Shown here piece by piece: positions 48,501 through 63,500 of a stretch of DNA of 64,000 nucleotides. The notes under the pieces were generated by a model. That model saw only the letters and a list, made by a program, of their open reading frames with translations, did not search any database and had not been told where the DNA came from. Both the position numbers and the translations under genes were made by a program. Within the stretch, counting starts at the first letter, position 1, and each line of letters opens with the position of its first letter. This DNA comes from Membranipora membranacea (Eukaryota > Bryozoa > Gymnolaemata > Cheilostomatida > Membraniporidae), in NCBI GenBank assembly GCA_914767715.1, contig OU612069.1, positions 12,831,387 through 12,895,386 on the forward strand, given 5' to 3'.

Positions 48501-51500
48501 AAACAAACTGCCAGCTTAGTGTCTTTATGCGGGGCCGGCAGTGCTTCACAAAACCAGCAATTTACTCAAAAAGCGATAGGCAAATTCGACCTGCTCCACT
48601 GTAATAAAATTGATTATTAATAATCAGTGTAAAATCCACACTGATTATTAATAATCAATTTTATTACAGTGGAACAGGTCCGAATTTGCCTATCAGCATC
48701 GTAATAATAAATGCAATGTGCAGCTGTAAACAAAGAAGCAAATTTGAAGCGTGATTAATTTAGCAATATTTAAAATGATAGGGAGGAGGGGCGTGTGATT
48801 GCCAATTAAGACGCCAGCGTATGGGGGTTAAGCCACGCATATTGTTACATCAAGTTAAAGGCTATTTAAAAGCACAATATCGAGGATTACCAGATTTCCC
48901 GCCTAAAATAAATACAAGAAATAATCATGAATACCGCTTCAGACCTACAAACTGTTACTCTGTTTTACATCATACATACGTATTAAAACAATTGCCCAGT
49001 TACCGAGAGACGAATCAGCATACATAAATGAATCTCACTTTGTATTTAGTTCTTACCAATACAATGCTAAATTGCATACAGTGAATAACTTACTGGTTCC
49101 AGAACGTAATGCTATTACAGTCAAAGCCTGACTGAATGTAATCTTTGCTACATTTAGACCTGTATATGGCATACTCTTCACATTGGGACTTCCAATAGTC
49201 CACTCTGTTAAGATACCTAGAAGCAGATAAAACATTTTCATAAAAATTTTGTGCTCTCAAAGACAAGAGCATTATCATTTTGCAGTGACCTTGTAGTATT
49301 ATGTCTGATTAGAATTGGCAGAATGTGATTCAATTGTTTTGGATGAATATGCCCTAGACATGCAGCGAATGAATAACAACAGTTTTTAATTAAAATAAAA
49401 GCAGGTTATTCAGGATGGTAAAAATATTATCGGTATATTGAGGACTCGCAGCTTCTTTTGATAAATTATCAATCTATGATAACAACATGGTTCGACTGAT
49501 ATACTATAAACTAAAGCAAAATTGACCGGAAAAATCCTGCCCACAGTGTGGTTAGTTTGTAAAATTAGTGCTAATAGACACTGTACATATCTTACCTTCA
49601 TTAGCAAATACAACAGCTGGTTCTCTTGGCGAGGCGCAATATGCTTCATAATTAGTACAAAGGTCAACAACAGGGGCAGGGGGCGTGACCTCTTGTCCTT
49701 GACCTAAATCCCAGACTTTGATTGAGTGTTCTTTACAACCGACAAGGTAAGTTGTATCACCACAGAATATTATATCTCTACTACTAAAAGGAAAATAACG
49801 CTTTCATTTTTTCCTAAGAATGAAAGATGACACAATGACAAAAAAAGTTATCCTAGTAGTTGAAGAACCTCATATGCACAATGTTGTGTCAGCAATATCT
49901 AATTGAAATTTTTAATTAAACTTACTCACTTACACATAGCGTCAAAGTTAACACCCAAAGTTAACACAAATTTGCTCATTTTGTACGTTTTCACATGATA
50001 CACAAGTACTGACGTAGCAGTTGGAGCCTTTTTGGCCTATGAACTAGTTTTGTAATGGCCTCGACCACCAATTTTCGAAACTAAACTTACCCGTTGGTTG
50101 CGGAAACATCTACTTTAGTAAGGTCAGCGGTGCTGTATACAGATATCGGCTCCTCTATCGATCTCTCCACCAACAAGGTACTGCAATCCCTACTGAACAC
50201 ACCTAAAACAAGCGAATAATCAGTCTTGGTCTTTAAGTAACTTCCTTTTTCTCATTATTTTGGCATTTCAATGTCAACAAACTAAAAATCCTAGAATGTT
50301 TGACTAGGCACACAGTAGCTTGGGCAGGCTAGGCACACCAACTCTTTTACACAACATCGAATATCCTAAAGCAAGACCATCACTGAATGGCCCGAAATAA
50401 GTGAAGTGGAACCATATTTTCTAGTTTGAATAGCCTGCCTCGGCGATAGCTCAGAGCAATCTGTTATCCCAATGCCAATGCTCATCTACAATGTAGACTA
50501 AATGGCAGAGACTTTCCTCAACATTTTCAGTTACCTGTTACATTTTCACCAGATAATATTTTTTATTAAATGGTTATAATTCATGCAAGTGCTAACCAGT
50601 AGAGAGACAACTTTGACCAGCTCAAAACATGTGGACTGTAAGGCTTTGTTGTGTGCTATGATAAAAATCAACAAGTGAATTACTCAGGGTCGATACAATT
50701 ATCACATAATATAATTTTATGGAATTCCACTATAATCCTAGGTATTCCAGCCCAATGATACAATGTAGGACAGAAGAGCCAATGTGCCAAGCCAAACATA
50801 TCTCATGGTATTTTCAGTTTTATACCTCTGCTTGATTCCCCCAATGAGTTGACAGTCTGATCATTATCCTCTTCGCTCTTTTCCAATATGACATCAGTGC
50901 ATAATGTGTAGACATCGTTGAGTTCATCAATGGCTACTAAATACAGCTCAGCTACAACACTGAGCTCTATTATTGAGGCACTGGATATTTGTAGGGATTT
51001 CAGCAGTTTCATTTCTCTGATGCTAAATATCTCGATGGTCCCTGTAAGCAGACAAATAAACAAAACAATATCATGAGTTTTCCTCAAAATGTCTGTTCTA
51101 ATAAGTAGTGAAAAAGTTATGTACATAATATGGGAATACAATTATTGTTGTTGAGAGGTCTGCTTTAATTGATAAATTCGTTATGGTACTGTATGCTCAC
51201 ATACAAGAACAACCAGCCAGTTAGCCAGCCAGTCGGCCATTTTATTTAAAATAAAAAAAAACATTTTGTATTAAAATTATTCGCCTTGCGAAACAGGGAT
51301 AGCATTTAAATCGGGAAGATTTAAAGATATTTTCATTATTAGATAAAAACCTTGCTTTGTGCCAATGTAAGCAGTAGAGGAAACTTCTACCACAGAGAGT
51401 GAGATTGGTGTCTGTGTTGTGTGCAGCTCTGCAAACTTCTTTTCTGCTAGATTCCATACTTTGACTTTGGAGTCTTCGAATATTAGCCCTAGTATAGAGC

Positions 51501-54500
51501 CATCAACACTGAAAACAAGAAAAAAGTATGTTGTGTGGCAGTTAAAATAAATAGAGTGTGCGGTAGGGCAGGGCTAGATCGACTTTTGTTACATTTCGTG
51601 CGGCATCGGAGTACAAAAGAGGTGGGATTGTTTCCGTGCCAAATGTGACAATGATGATTCAATTGGAACTGTGGGTTATCAAAATTGTCACTGGTCACTC
51701 AGAGCCAAGAAATTGGCGAACCAACAGATCATCAGTAAAGTCGCAGTTATCTTAGTCCATTTAAAAAGACATGACTGAACCATTTCTGAAAATTGACCGC
51801 TCAGCTTAATATATATATAAACATATTCAGGTTTATTTGCAATCACCACATTCGCAGATGTTTTCCCAGAGGTGCGAAAAAACCATAACCGAACATAAAA
51901 TCAAATACTAACTTAATCCATTGAAAAACAAATGTTTTGACAATATTAGTTTAAATTTATGCATGGTTAATGATGAACATATATGCGGAGGAAGGTTCTT
52001 GAAAGCAGAAGTCACATGGATTAAAATGAAGCTTTCGAGTGGATGAAAGAGAAGTGTGGGTGTGGCTTGTAAAAGTGTGGGTGTGGCTTGTGATCTATGA
52101 ATGTACCTCATTTTGGTCCAGCAAACGGAGCCGCTGTAAGGCTTATCTATAATCTTCTGCGATTTCAGGGAGACTTTGAGAATTTCGTTGTGATTACAAG
52201 CACATAACAATGTATCCTCCTCTTCAGGGAGTAAAAATAAGCAGCCCTTCAGCACCGGGGAAGGCACAGACACTCTAGCTTCTGTTGACTGTAATTATTG
52301 AAAGAAGAAATACCATGAATAATATCGATAAAAATGATTAAAATTAGTAACAGTAACAATAAATAATAGCTATTTGAGAGAGGCATTCAAAATATGTTTT
52401 TCTGATATTACAAACAAACGCCTGGTAAGCTTCACATGGAGGACATCAACGGCGGGGGGGGGGGGGACTTGGTCTTGTGTTACACAATGATTTGTTGATT
52501 TCTGCAGGGAGTTTTTGTGAGTGACACATAGTACGGTAGATTAAAAGTGATTGATTGATATCAGGGGTTTGATAACATGCCACATCCTGAAGCTTGGGTG
52601 GTAAAATTTTGGTTGTCATAAAGTGAGGCTGTAATTACTGCGAAACTTTGCTCTCAGTCTGTAGGCAGGTTGGAGCAGACCTGGGGCTCCAACAAGCCCC
52701 ATTAGTGGACTGCAGTGGGATTCAAATCTTATACGCCACCTCCAACTCCTGCTTACTAAAGCATGGATCAAAACTCACGTCCATTTTACAGTCTCGATAC
52801 CCAGTGATACCTTGTGAGAAACCTTGATGTTGCTCGGTTTATTCGTTTCCGGTATCATCAGTATGGGTTTACAGACTGTATCCTAATGCGGCACAGGAGC
52901 ATTTGAGGTCGAATACCCTTCCTGACACCACCCTGATCCGCCAGGAATCAAACACTGAACCTCTCGATTGAAAGACCCATGCCCTACCAATTGCACCGCG
53001 GCTGCTACCCAAAGCATGTCCCGCTTTACTAACCTTGGATTCATGAAGCCACTTGACGATTCCTCCGATATTCTTTCCCTTAGCGGGTATAGTATGAGCA
53101 GATATGGTATGTCTCTCATCTGGTGTAAAGACTATAGCGTCTGTAGATTTCACACCACCTAGACCAAGTGTACTTATACCTGTAAACGGAGACCACTGAA
53201 TTAGATTCTTCTCTTAGAATGGAAATAGTATCATAGCGTTATACCGTTAGGACACTAAACACAGGGACCCATCTGACTGTTTTCTGATTGGCTGTCCCTA
53301 GTAGCATGAATAATTAGCCTGAGAAATTGTCTTGCTTACAAAATTGCAAACAGTAATTATACCCCATACAGTGTCGATGATTAGGGCATTTCTAGATTGC
53401 TACTAGGGACTGGCTATTTTTGCAAGCCCTTTGTTTTGCAAAAGAAAGCTAATGATGCTATTCCAGATATGGAATTCAATGACGGAGACATATACTTGAA
53501 AATACGGAAATATAAAGTAAATGAGGTTACTCAACCATGTAAAAGAGTTCTCTCCCCATAATTGCTTTCTGGTGAGTTTAAGGAAAAAAAATCAAAAGTG
53601 ACAATCATATCTTCACAGCATTAATCAGGTGGTACATTCAACACTGGCTACGATATTACACTTCTATCAGAAGATGTGTATCATAAAGAAAGAAACCGAT
53701 CACAGCTTAGCGCTTCAATTGTGCACACCCTCAACTACAGACACTTAATTCATGGTGGTTGCAAAAGCTTTTTTTAAGATTTTGAGGCTAAATGAATGAA
53801 TTCAGGCCCCATCTAGCAGCGCTACACATGCTAGTACTCTGTTTGTAGGGATGATTTCATCTACACTCAAAGAAGTTTGAATCTAGACTAAAAGTAGTCT
53901 GAATCTCGTCAAAAGTTTGTCTGACTAGTGGACCAAACTGGCAGGCATATTTTATAGATGCTCATGTGAATTCTTCAGGGCTATGCAACGGCTCACAGAG
54001 ATAGTGTCAAACATAGTACGTTAAAGACCTGTACTTTATGTGCATCTTGTTTATTTCAGAATTGGATGACAAACAATGGCCAATCATACGACAGAGTTTA
54101 ATGAGTACCTTTGTAGTTTGGTGTGGCTGTGAATTGAGCTTTATCTTCAAACACTCCGAGTCTTTCCTTCCCGCCAAGACAAAAATATTGACCAGAGTCG
54201 CTAACGGCTATCATTCTGTAACAGATTATAAAGGGTAGATGATATGGGGTGCGAGCTTGCCATGGCACAGCGTACTAGAATTAATTGTATTGATATCAAT
54301 TTATGGATCAGTGGTAAAATACATAGCGTGGCTATTTGAAGAGATATTCAATCAGTATAAAAATTTGTGTCAGGATCTAAATAAAGGCATAAATCGGGCA
54401 GCTTTTAAGTTGATTGACGTCAGCAATTTTAGATTCTGAACTTGTGGACCACTCAAAGACACACATGAATAGCCATACGCTCATATGATTAGGGTCAGAT

Positions 54501-57500
54501 ATGTTCCCCTGATCCATATAATACATAACAGTGGTAAATTGGTGTTTACATTCATTGACTCAAACAATACTAGGTTAAAAGTGGTTGAACTGTCCAGTAT
54601 TTTGCGCATTCCAAATATAGTAAGTTTTGTGAGGATATGATTTAGGCGCAGAGAGGAACATACCTATCTGATAGCTTAGTTTATTGCCATTTTTGAGAAA
54701 TATCGAAATTATCTGTTAAGCCTTTATATGCGATTACCTTTGAAGCTATTGAAGTGATTGTGAAAGAATCAGGTTTCTTGTATCGTTCTTAAGTTATGAT
54801 TCTGAGTTGGAAAGCTGCTGTGAGGCTCATTGACAGCCTGCCGCCCAGTTTCAACTGATTTTCTTACAACGACAAGATGAGAGTAGTATCTTCTCACCTC
54901 AAGTTTGAGTTAAAATCAGTTGAAACTGGGCGGCAGGCTGTCAATGGGCCTCATAGCAGTTTTCTAAATTAGACTGACAACTTGAATGATACAAAAAACC
55001 TGATTCTTTCACGATCACTTTAATTATAGCCATATCACTTATAGATTCTGAAGATGAGTTTTGACTTCTCAAACCCTTATATATTATTAGCCATCACTAC
55101 TTTCAAATGTGTTGGCTATGATCTGATTGGCTGTTTGGTAGGAAGGCCACCTCCCACCAGCCAATCAGAGCATTAGAAAATACTAGCTATAATACTACTC
55201 ACTGATTGAGTAGTTCTCCTTTACTGATAGAGTCTGTTCCCACAGTAGATACTGATCGATCAGAGTCAGAGGCTCCTAGTGACTGAATCACAACTGATTT
55301 ATCTGCAAGATTAATACATAAATTATCAGTGAATTATCATAGACCTTTTCTACATTGTGATGATATTTTAGCGTCTGGTACTATTGATTGTAGGCACATG
55401 TGCTGAGGTGCTGAGTGCTTGTATGGAGATCGATTCAAAGGTATGAGAATGGTTAAGAGTTCTGTATAATTTTGACATGGGCTTCTAGGTACAGATAAGA
55501 CTACAATAAGCACACAATATACTGGTGTGTTTAAATCGATTAGAAATACAGAATATTTGATGAGAGCATATAGCAGCATGTGGTCAAAGGGACAATGAAG
55601 TCTTTGATCTTTCTGGGAATGGTAGCATCTAATTCACAAGGAGAGGCCAACAAATAAATGGTCTGTACACTACCGCTGCTCCTTCAATATTTATTTTGTT
55701 AAAACTTCCGACAAAATGAGAAGTCATAGAAACAACAAAGTGTGGCTTTCACACAAAAAATCTCTGGCCATCTTTTTACAGATATCTCCCAAAAAACCAT
55801 AGCTCTATTTAGAAACTATAAATAACCAGGTCAGCACTTGACTCTTTTGGGGTTTTTGTTGGGTAGATAGTGAGCTCAACAGAAGATAGGAAAGCATAGA
55901 AAAGTAAGTTAAAGACTACCCAAAGAATGTTATAGTCAGGCAGTTACTTATGATAAAGCTGTGTCAGATTCGCATGGTGAAAAAGTTCAATGCTCTTCTT
56001 GGCATGAATTACCGATGGTGGATCTGAATTACAGTCCATCTTAAGTAGGTTTAACTTACCTGTCAGAGCGAACACCCGTCTCTGTGATAATTTCACTTGT
56101 TTGATGGAAGTCTTCCTAGTGAGGTTCACTGTATCAAAGCTATTGAGGTCTACACTATCCACTGATTGGCTGCTTTCAGTGCACAGAGATATCATTGTGT
56201 TGTTGTTATCTGTGTGGGCCACAGACTTATATCCCGATGAATGCCACCTTAGTTGATCTGCAAAGAAGTACAAAGATGTAAAGTTAAGTAAATATGATGT
56301 TTATTTTCATCACAATGATGAAACAATCTTGTCAGGACTGCAAATGCAAGTATGCAATACGACTAGCGTCATTGAGACACAACTAACGCCTGGTGATATG
56401 GTGCCCTGTATACAGATAAAAAACTTCTTACCATAAGTTATTTTCCATTAACATGAAAGTCACTAGTCACATCCTATCTCTCATGAAAATAATATATCAT
56501 TGCTACTCATTGCAATGAAATATATCATTGCTATTCATTGCAATGAAATATATCATTGCTATTCATTGCAATGAAATATATCATTGCTATTCATTGCAAT
56601 GAAATATATCATTGCTATTCATTGCAATGAAATATATCATTGCTATTCATTGCAATGAAATATATCATTGCTATTCATTGCAATGAAATATATCATTGCT
56701 ATTCATTGCAATGAAATATATCATTGCTATTCATTGCAATGAAATATATCATTGCTATTCATTGCAATGAAATATATCATTGCTATTCATTGCAATGAAT
56801 TCTCTTGGCATATGGGGTGCTATTTCGATGCTTTAAGAGTGTGACATCTGCTAACAATGGATCATTACCTTAGCTATTGAGAGGGCAAGAATGCAAATTT
56901 GTTTATACAAAAAAATAGCTAAATCTTATTAGACAAATGCATGCGAATTCACCTTGTGAAAAAAACCGTACAAAGATAAAAACTAGATTTGGAATGAAGT
57001 ATATGCTACTAAAGCTGATATGCTTTCTCTTACCCTGTTTGAAGAACTTGCACTGGTTGGTGGGTACGAGAAGCGCCCCTGTCCACTCATCTATCTTCTT
57101 ATGAGCCTGGTCTATGAGGTTATTTATACGTGGCGTAGCCTCAGATCTTGTGAATGAGCCTACTATGATTACACAGAGGTCTACCAGAGCCTCAGCACTG
57201 AACGCTTTACCAGTCACATACAACCTAAATAAATAAACTAATAGCTGGTGCACATTGTCCCAGATGATACTGGGATGCCATTCCAGATGCTTATCCCAGA
57301 TCGCCCAGTCTTATGTTCACATTATAAAATTCATCCCAGACTAGCAGTTAGGTTTTGTCTGGGATAATGCTGGGATGATGTTCACATTGTCTGGGATCGT
57401 CCCAGATAGTCCCAGATCATCCAAATGTGTGGTTCACATAGCACCCAGATGCAAAATGTGTCTGGGTTCGTCTGGGATAGCATCGGGAAAGTTTGACGCT

Positions 57501-60500
57501 TACGATCTTTCCAGATACTATCCCAGACGGACCCAGACAGTCTGGGATTTTGTCATTTCCATGTTAACATTGTCTGGGATGGCTATCTGGGATGGTCGTC
57601 TGGGACAATGTGCACCGGCCATAACACATAGACACTAGCATATAATATATTCTGTATGTGAAAAGTATTTCCTATATATACATGTGATCAGGGACACACA
57701 AACGTTGGGATTACGCTATTAGCAAGTGCATCGCTGATCGTTAGAGCTAGTTATATATAAAATCCTACAAGTTCTCACCGATGATTGGGTTGTCACACCA
57801 AATTCAATCTGGAAGTACTTGGGCTACATTAATTAATTCATACTCTATCAATCCGATATTCACATGCAGTAATGTATCATATGATCAGCGTATGTCCGAA
57901 CGGGGATCATTTGACCTTCAGTGACCAATGAAGCGGTTTGGGACTTCTTTCTAAGCGAACACTTTTCAAAGTATGGACCAATTATTGATGTTTGTAATAC
58001 AGATTGAGCTGAATTTTCCATTAAGGCTGATTTGATATTCATTAGCTCAAAAGATAAAATACCATAAGTTGGGGATCAATATCGCAGCCTAAAAAACATT
58101 GGGTATCATATTATTGAAGCAGATTGACCGCCACTATAGAATAGCGATGTGAAGCAAATATTCTCACGTGTGATGCTCGTAGAAGTCTAGCATGAGTTTA
58201 ATTTCAGGATCCTCTTTACAGCTGCCGTCTGGACATCCACTCATAGTGAGAGTGGTGATCTTACTCATACTCCTCAGGTCTATCTTCTTCCAGACCACAG
58301 ATATGTAACCCAGGTTACAGATTGTCTTAGACTTCAGGGTGGCTGTGGAGTATAGAATAACAAGTATCAGGAGGGGGAAGTTAGATAAATTTGGGACAGT
58401 CACAGGCAGTTGAGGGGACTATACATACAATGACACAGTTTATAGACAAATATCCAAAAATCAGGGCACAAAATCAAAATGGCAAGAAAATAGTACTCTC
58501 TGTCTGATCACTTCAGGATCGCACATGGCTAAGTGAGTCAGACCTGCCAGATACGTCATCCCGAAAATGCTGACTGTTTGATGAAAATATGTATATTATT
58601 AGTGAGGAAATTGGGGATGAATTTTCCTAATTGTAAGACCAAATGAGCCAAGAATTTGAGTTAAGAGCTAGATTCGTTTTGGATCAAAAAAATATAGCCT
58701 ATTCTAATTGAAAGGCTGCTAGAGAGAATGATATGTTATGTATCAACTTTATTACTGATTAAAACTCCGGAGAACACATAAGATCATATTTACAGTATCG
58801 GAGATGCGCAATCACTATGGTTCCATACCTCGAATGAGTTGTCCACTCCCATATCAAATGATAAATCCTAACAATTTCCATGATAAAAAAAACCATGAAA
58901 AACATCTGCCGCAGCCGGGATTTGAACCAAGGCCTCCCGCTGGTGTCAAATCAATATATGGAATCATAGTGAATATTGATAATGCAAGATATACAATACT
59001 TGAATATCTGATTCATTGATACATGTACATAAGTGATACTCACACATATCAGCCACTTTAGAGAGATGATGTATCATGCTGTATATCAGTCTCACAGGTA
59101 GTTTATCTGTTTGGGCGTAACAAGCTATCCCCCTGTCTGCGTTCTCTATAGTCAGCGGGGTTCTCAGTCTACTCAGTGTGATCGTACGCTGTACTCCGCC
59201 ATGTGAGGTGTAGATCTACATGGGTGAAAGAAGCATGATGATTGCCACATATATATTAACCTTAAACTTTGAAAGGAAATATGGATGTAATAAAACTGAG
59301 TCTCATAATCATTGAATCATTGAAACATTGGAATATATTATGAGTTTAGTTATCAGCTCATTTACAGTAAGTTAATTTACCATGAACTTAATCGAAAATA
59401 ATTATAACATAATTCTTATTCGCTAGAAATCTTATTGACTGCGTTAGATGCGGTTAAGCAATTTCATCAGTGAGAGAAAGACTTGCAGGTGTAGACTTGC
59501 TTCATGCTGTGAAATTATGAACTGAAAACTCCGGACAACAAACTCTCTTATCTAGAAATTCACTGTTACTTTAAAGCTATGGCTACATGACATGATTTTT
59601 ACATCGATTTGGGGTCACGAGTGGTTAATCGGTGGATCTGCACGAGTGATTACTCGTGTTAGGTGGACATCGAACTTGTTGGTCTTTTGCCCGAGTGATC
59701 TGGACGATCCTCTATGTTGATTGGTTGTTGATTGCTTGCTTCAATAATTACGCAGTTAAACACGTCATCTATCAAATCGTGACAGGCTATCAAAAATGGA
59801 GGAGTTGATAATATCTGTAGAAAAATCACATCCTCCTATTTATGATAAAAAAGACCATAACTACAAAGATAGGAGTGGTGCTGTAGTGAAACTATGGAAG
59901 GTAATAGCTGTATCACTTGGAAATGGAAGCTGTCCTGACATGACATCCATAGTATAGCATAGGAAAATCAATTTTACAGAAGACTGAAATTTTATTTGGT
60001 GAAGATTCAAAGTGACAAAGACCCGGATTAAATATGACATCTATATCCGGTCATTTGTTAACACGCCCATTAAATATCATTGGTCAATCGATTGAACTGA
60101 GGGAGTTCATTGGTCAATCTAGGCACCTGATTTATGAGCCACTATGACTCACTAGACCATCGTATACTAACTCATAGGCCTATGTAGCAGTGTGAGATCG
60201 GCCGAGCATGTCTAGACATGCCATCGGCCTGTGATTACATCGTTACGTGGAGCTACAGCTTAAGTGATATTTTACCTCAGCAAGATGTTTGTGATATTCT
60301 TTGACCTGCTCCTTATCGCAAAGATAACGTTTGCAGACTGCATGCTCAACTGCACCGTGATACCTGAAATTGATAGAAAATTATTTATAGTGATACACCA
60401 TGGACCGCACATGGGAAAACCAATAGGAGGTGAGGGGCTTTGTAGAAATTTCAGATGGGTCAGATAAATAAATACATACTTACTTAAACTACTGCTGCCA

Positions 60501-63500
60501 CTCAGCCAAATTGGTGCTATTTGAATTCCGTATAGCTGCAAGATAACTAATTGATACTTTAACCTAATTAATGGGCAAATAATTTGTACAAACTGATCTT
60601 CAAAATCATTAAGTCATTAATTTCCACTAGGAAGACGGTAACTATGTCACATCATACGGTAGATAATTAATTTCATACCCTGATTTTGAGAATCAGTTTG
60701 TGCAGATTATATGCTCATTAGGTGACAATGCTGAGATTACAGCCTCATTTTTTTAGTTTTGAGCTATACAGAATTCAATAAGCACACATTTGGCTGTGTG
60801 TCAGCAGTGGTTTAATATTTGAGATTGTGTAAATGCAGATACAGAGCCAGCAAATCTCCTCATTTGGCCTTGATTTATAAATTTCTGAACATATAGATTT
60901 GGCCTGGATTAATTCATTCGCCATCTGCTTCAGATTTGGCCTTAATTTGAATTGCTTTAGTTTTTATAGACAACTTTGTGGGAAGGGGGACTGAAACCCC
61001 GCTTAGTTGAAATCAAGATCTCGAGTAGTTCACTTACCATGTAAGGAGCTGGTAATCCATCGCGCTGACTTCCACTATAAACTGGTCAAGTTCTTTCCTC
61101 AGCATCGGCCAAAGGTGGGGTGGTATACGTACCCGTCCAGGTGTCGGAGGTTCATGGTACACATACACCTGAGGGTAAAATAATGATTGAATAAAAATAT
61201 ATCATATCCATTTTTGACATTTATATCATTTCGAAAGTAGAAATGCACACTGCTTGCAGATCGACTCTGCGATACTGGCCAAATTGACCTATTTACATTT
61301 TGCCGATGAAAGCTAACCTTTCCCCATGGCGGTTGGGATGACTTTTCAGTTTGAGAACTCAAGCATATTTGAATTAGTTAAGTCACTGTGGTTCAAGGAT
61401 AACCAACCTGAATTGATCGGTGCAAATGCGGTAAGTGGTAGAAGTATGTGTCTAGTCACAAAAAATACATTTCACAAAAATTAAAATACCCTAGCAGAGC
61501 AAATATTAGCTAGCTAGTTGCGAGATGTATTTATGTTGGCAAGCACTCATTCCAGTGAGCTATGGTGAGGCTTTGCTGGCTAGCCATAGACTTCGGGATG
61601 ACACGCACATGTGAATAAAAAGGTAAAATGTTCCTCCTGTGAACACTTTATCTCCCTCAGGTATGTTACAAAACTCTCAGACTACTTACCTCCACGAGGA
61701 CCTCGTCTGATACAGAGAGGACATCTTCTAGTTCCGCTTCACTGATTCCCATGTGACCTAGCGTCAGGTAGGCGAGGGAGTATCTCACAAACGTTTTACC
61801 ATACTTCTGCTCTAGCCTGAAAGAATAATTAATTATTGTTATAATTTTAGCATATAGCTAACAACACTCATTTGCAATATTACTGTTCACAGTTCTTGTC
61901 CTCACACAAGTTCACCTTATAATCAAAGGGCTTAAAATGTTGAAAATTTTGATTTTCATTAACCAACTGGATGAATTATGAAAGTCTTAGCCTAAGTTAG
62001 CTTTCATATTTTCCCTCACCCTTTTTGTTTCTTATTTAAGGGCACTTTTGATAAGCATTTTCTCGAAAATGCTATAGATGCCAATCAAGTAGAAAAAAAA
62101 TTTGGACCAGATCACAAATACTCGTCGCATTCTAGCTTTCACCATACAAACCAGTTGTTCAAAATCAATTAGATTAAAATTGATCAGTGATGAGTATATC
62201 ACGTGAGGTGAACTTATGAATGGAACCTAGATCAATTAGGGAGTTCATTGCCTAGATCAAGTTTGGACTAATTAGCTTACATTGCAGGCGCTCCCATTCA
62301 ACCCAAAACCCAACACCAGGGAGAGCAACTCCAAAATGAAGGCAAATTAGATACTCCAAATGTAGGCAAGTTAGATCAAACCTGATCTAGATATAACCAG
62401 ACCGTAACATACCCATCAATGAGAGCGTTGACAGCTGACTCAGTATTATGTGGCACCTGATGTGCTATGTCAGTATAAGACTCACACTCCTTAGCTAAGT
62501 TAACCAGCTGTAAATGAGAAAATGATATATGAGGAGCATATCAGCTACATTTCTTTGGTGCAATACAATAACTCATTATGAAGACAATGAAATGACACAA
62601 TTATCTTTTTTCTTATGAAAGGCAGGTCAAGAATAAAACATGGACCTGGACCTGGACATGGACCTGGACCTGAACTGTGGGAATAAGTACACGGAAACAG
62701 CTTTCAAGGTCATAATAAATAAGTTAGTTGTGTGCTGATGTGACATTATCATAAAATTTACGCATATGACATCTATGACAGATCTAAGAGATCATCATCA
62801 CTTAACTGATCTGCCGTCATCATTACGTGTACAAATATTATGACATCACCATTAAATGTGTACTGATATGACATCATCATTATGTGTACTAATATGACAT
62901 CACCACTAAATTTGTAATGATATGACAATACCATTTAGTATGTACTGATATGACATCACCATTATGTGTCCTCATATGACATCATCATTTAATGTGTACT
63001 GATAAGACGTCACCATCGAACGTTTACTGATGTTGAATCACAGGTTTAATCAGAAAATAAGGATTTTAGAAAATCATAATATCACTCTGATAGATTGAAC
63101 AATTAAATGACATTACAAGTTTGTCTAAATTTTTTAGGCACTGACCAGTTGAGCAAAGACCGGTTGTGGATTAGCTTTCAGCCCCTGCTCTATGCACTGT
63201 CTCTGCTCACCACCGATTCGCCTTCCGATATGAGACAAACTTAGATCTATATACTCCATCATATCATCAGTTGTCATGGTAGGCAACTCCAAATGTCTGT
63301 CAAACCTCGCCTAAAAGATGAAAAGCAATCAGTTTATCACACAGTTTATGATGTAGTTTCACTGTCTGTGTCAATGTATTGCCTTCTCATGTGACTGGGA
63401 AATGTGCTTGACTAAAGGAAAATACTAAACACCCCGAGTCAGGGTTATCCAATTGAAATTGTTGCTGCATCCTCATTTCAGTGTTTCTAAGCTATGGGCC

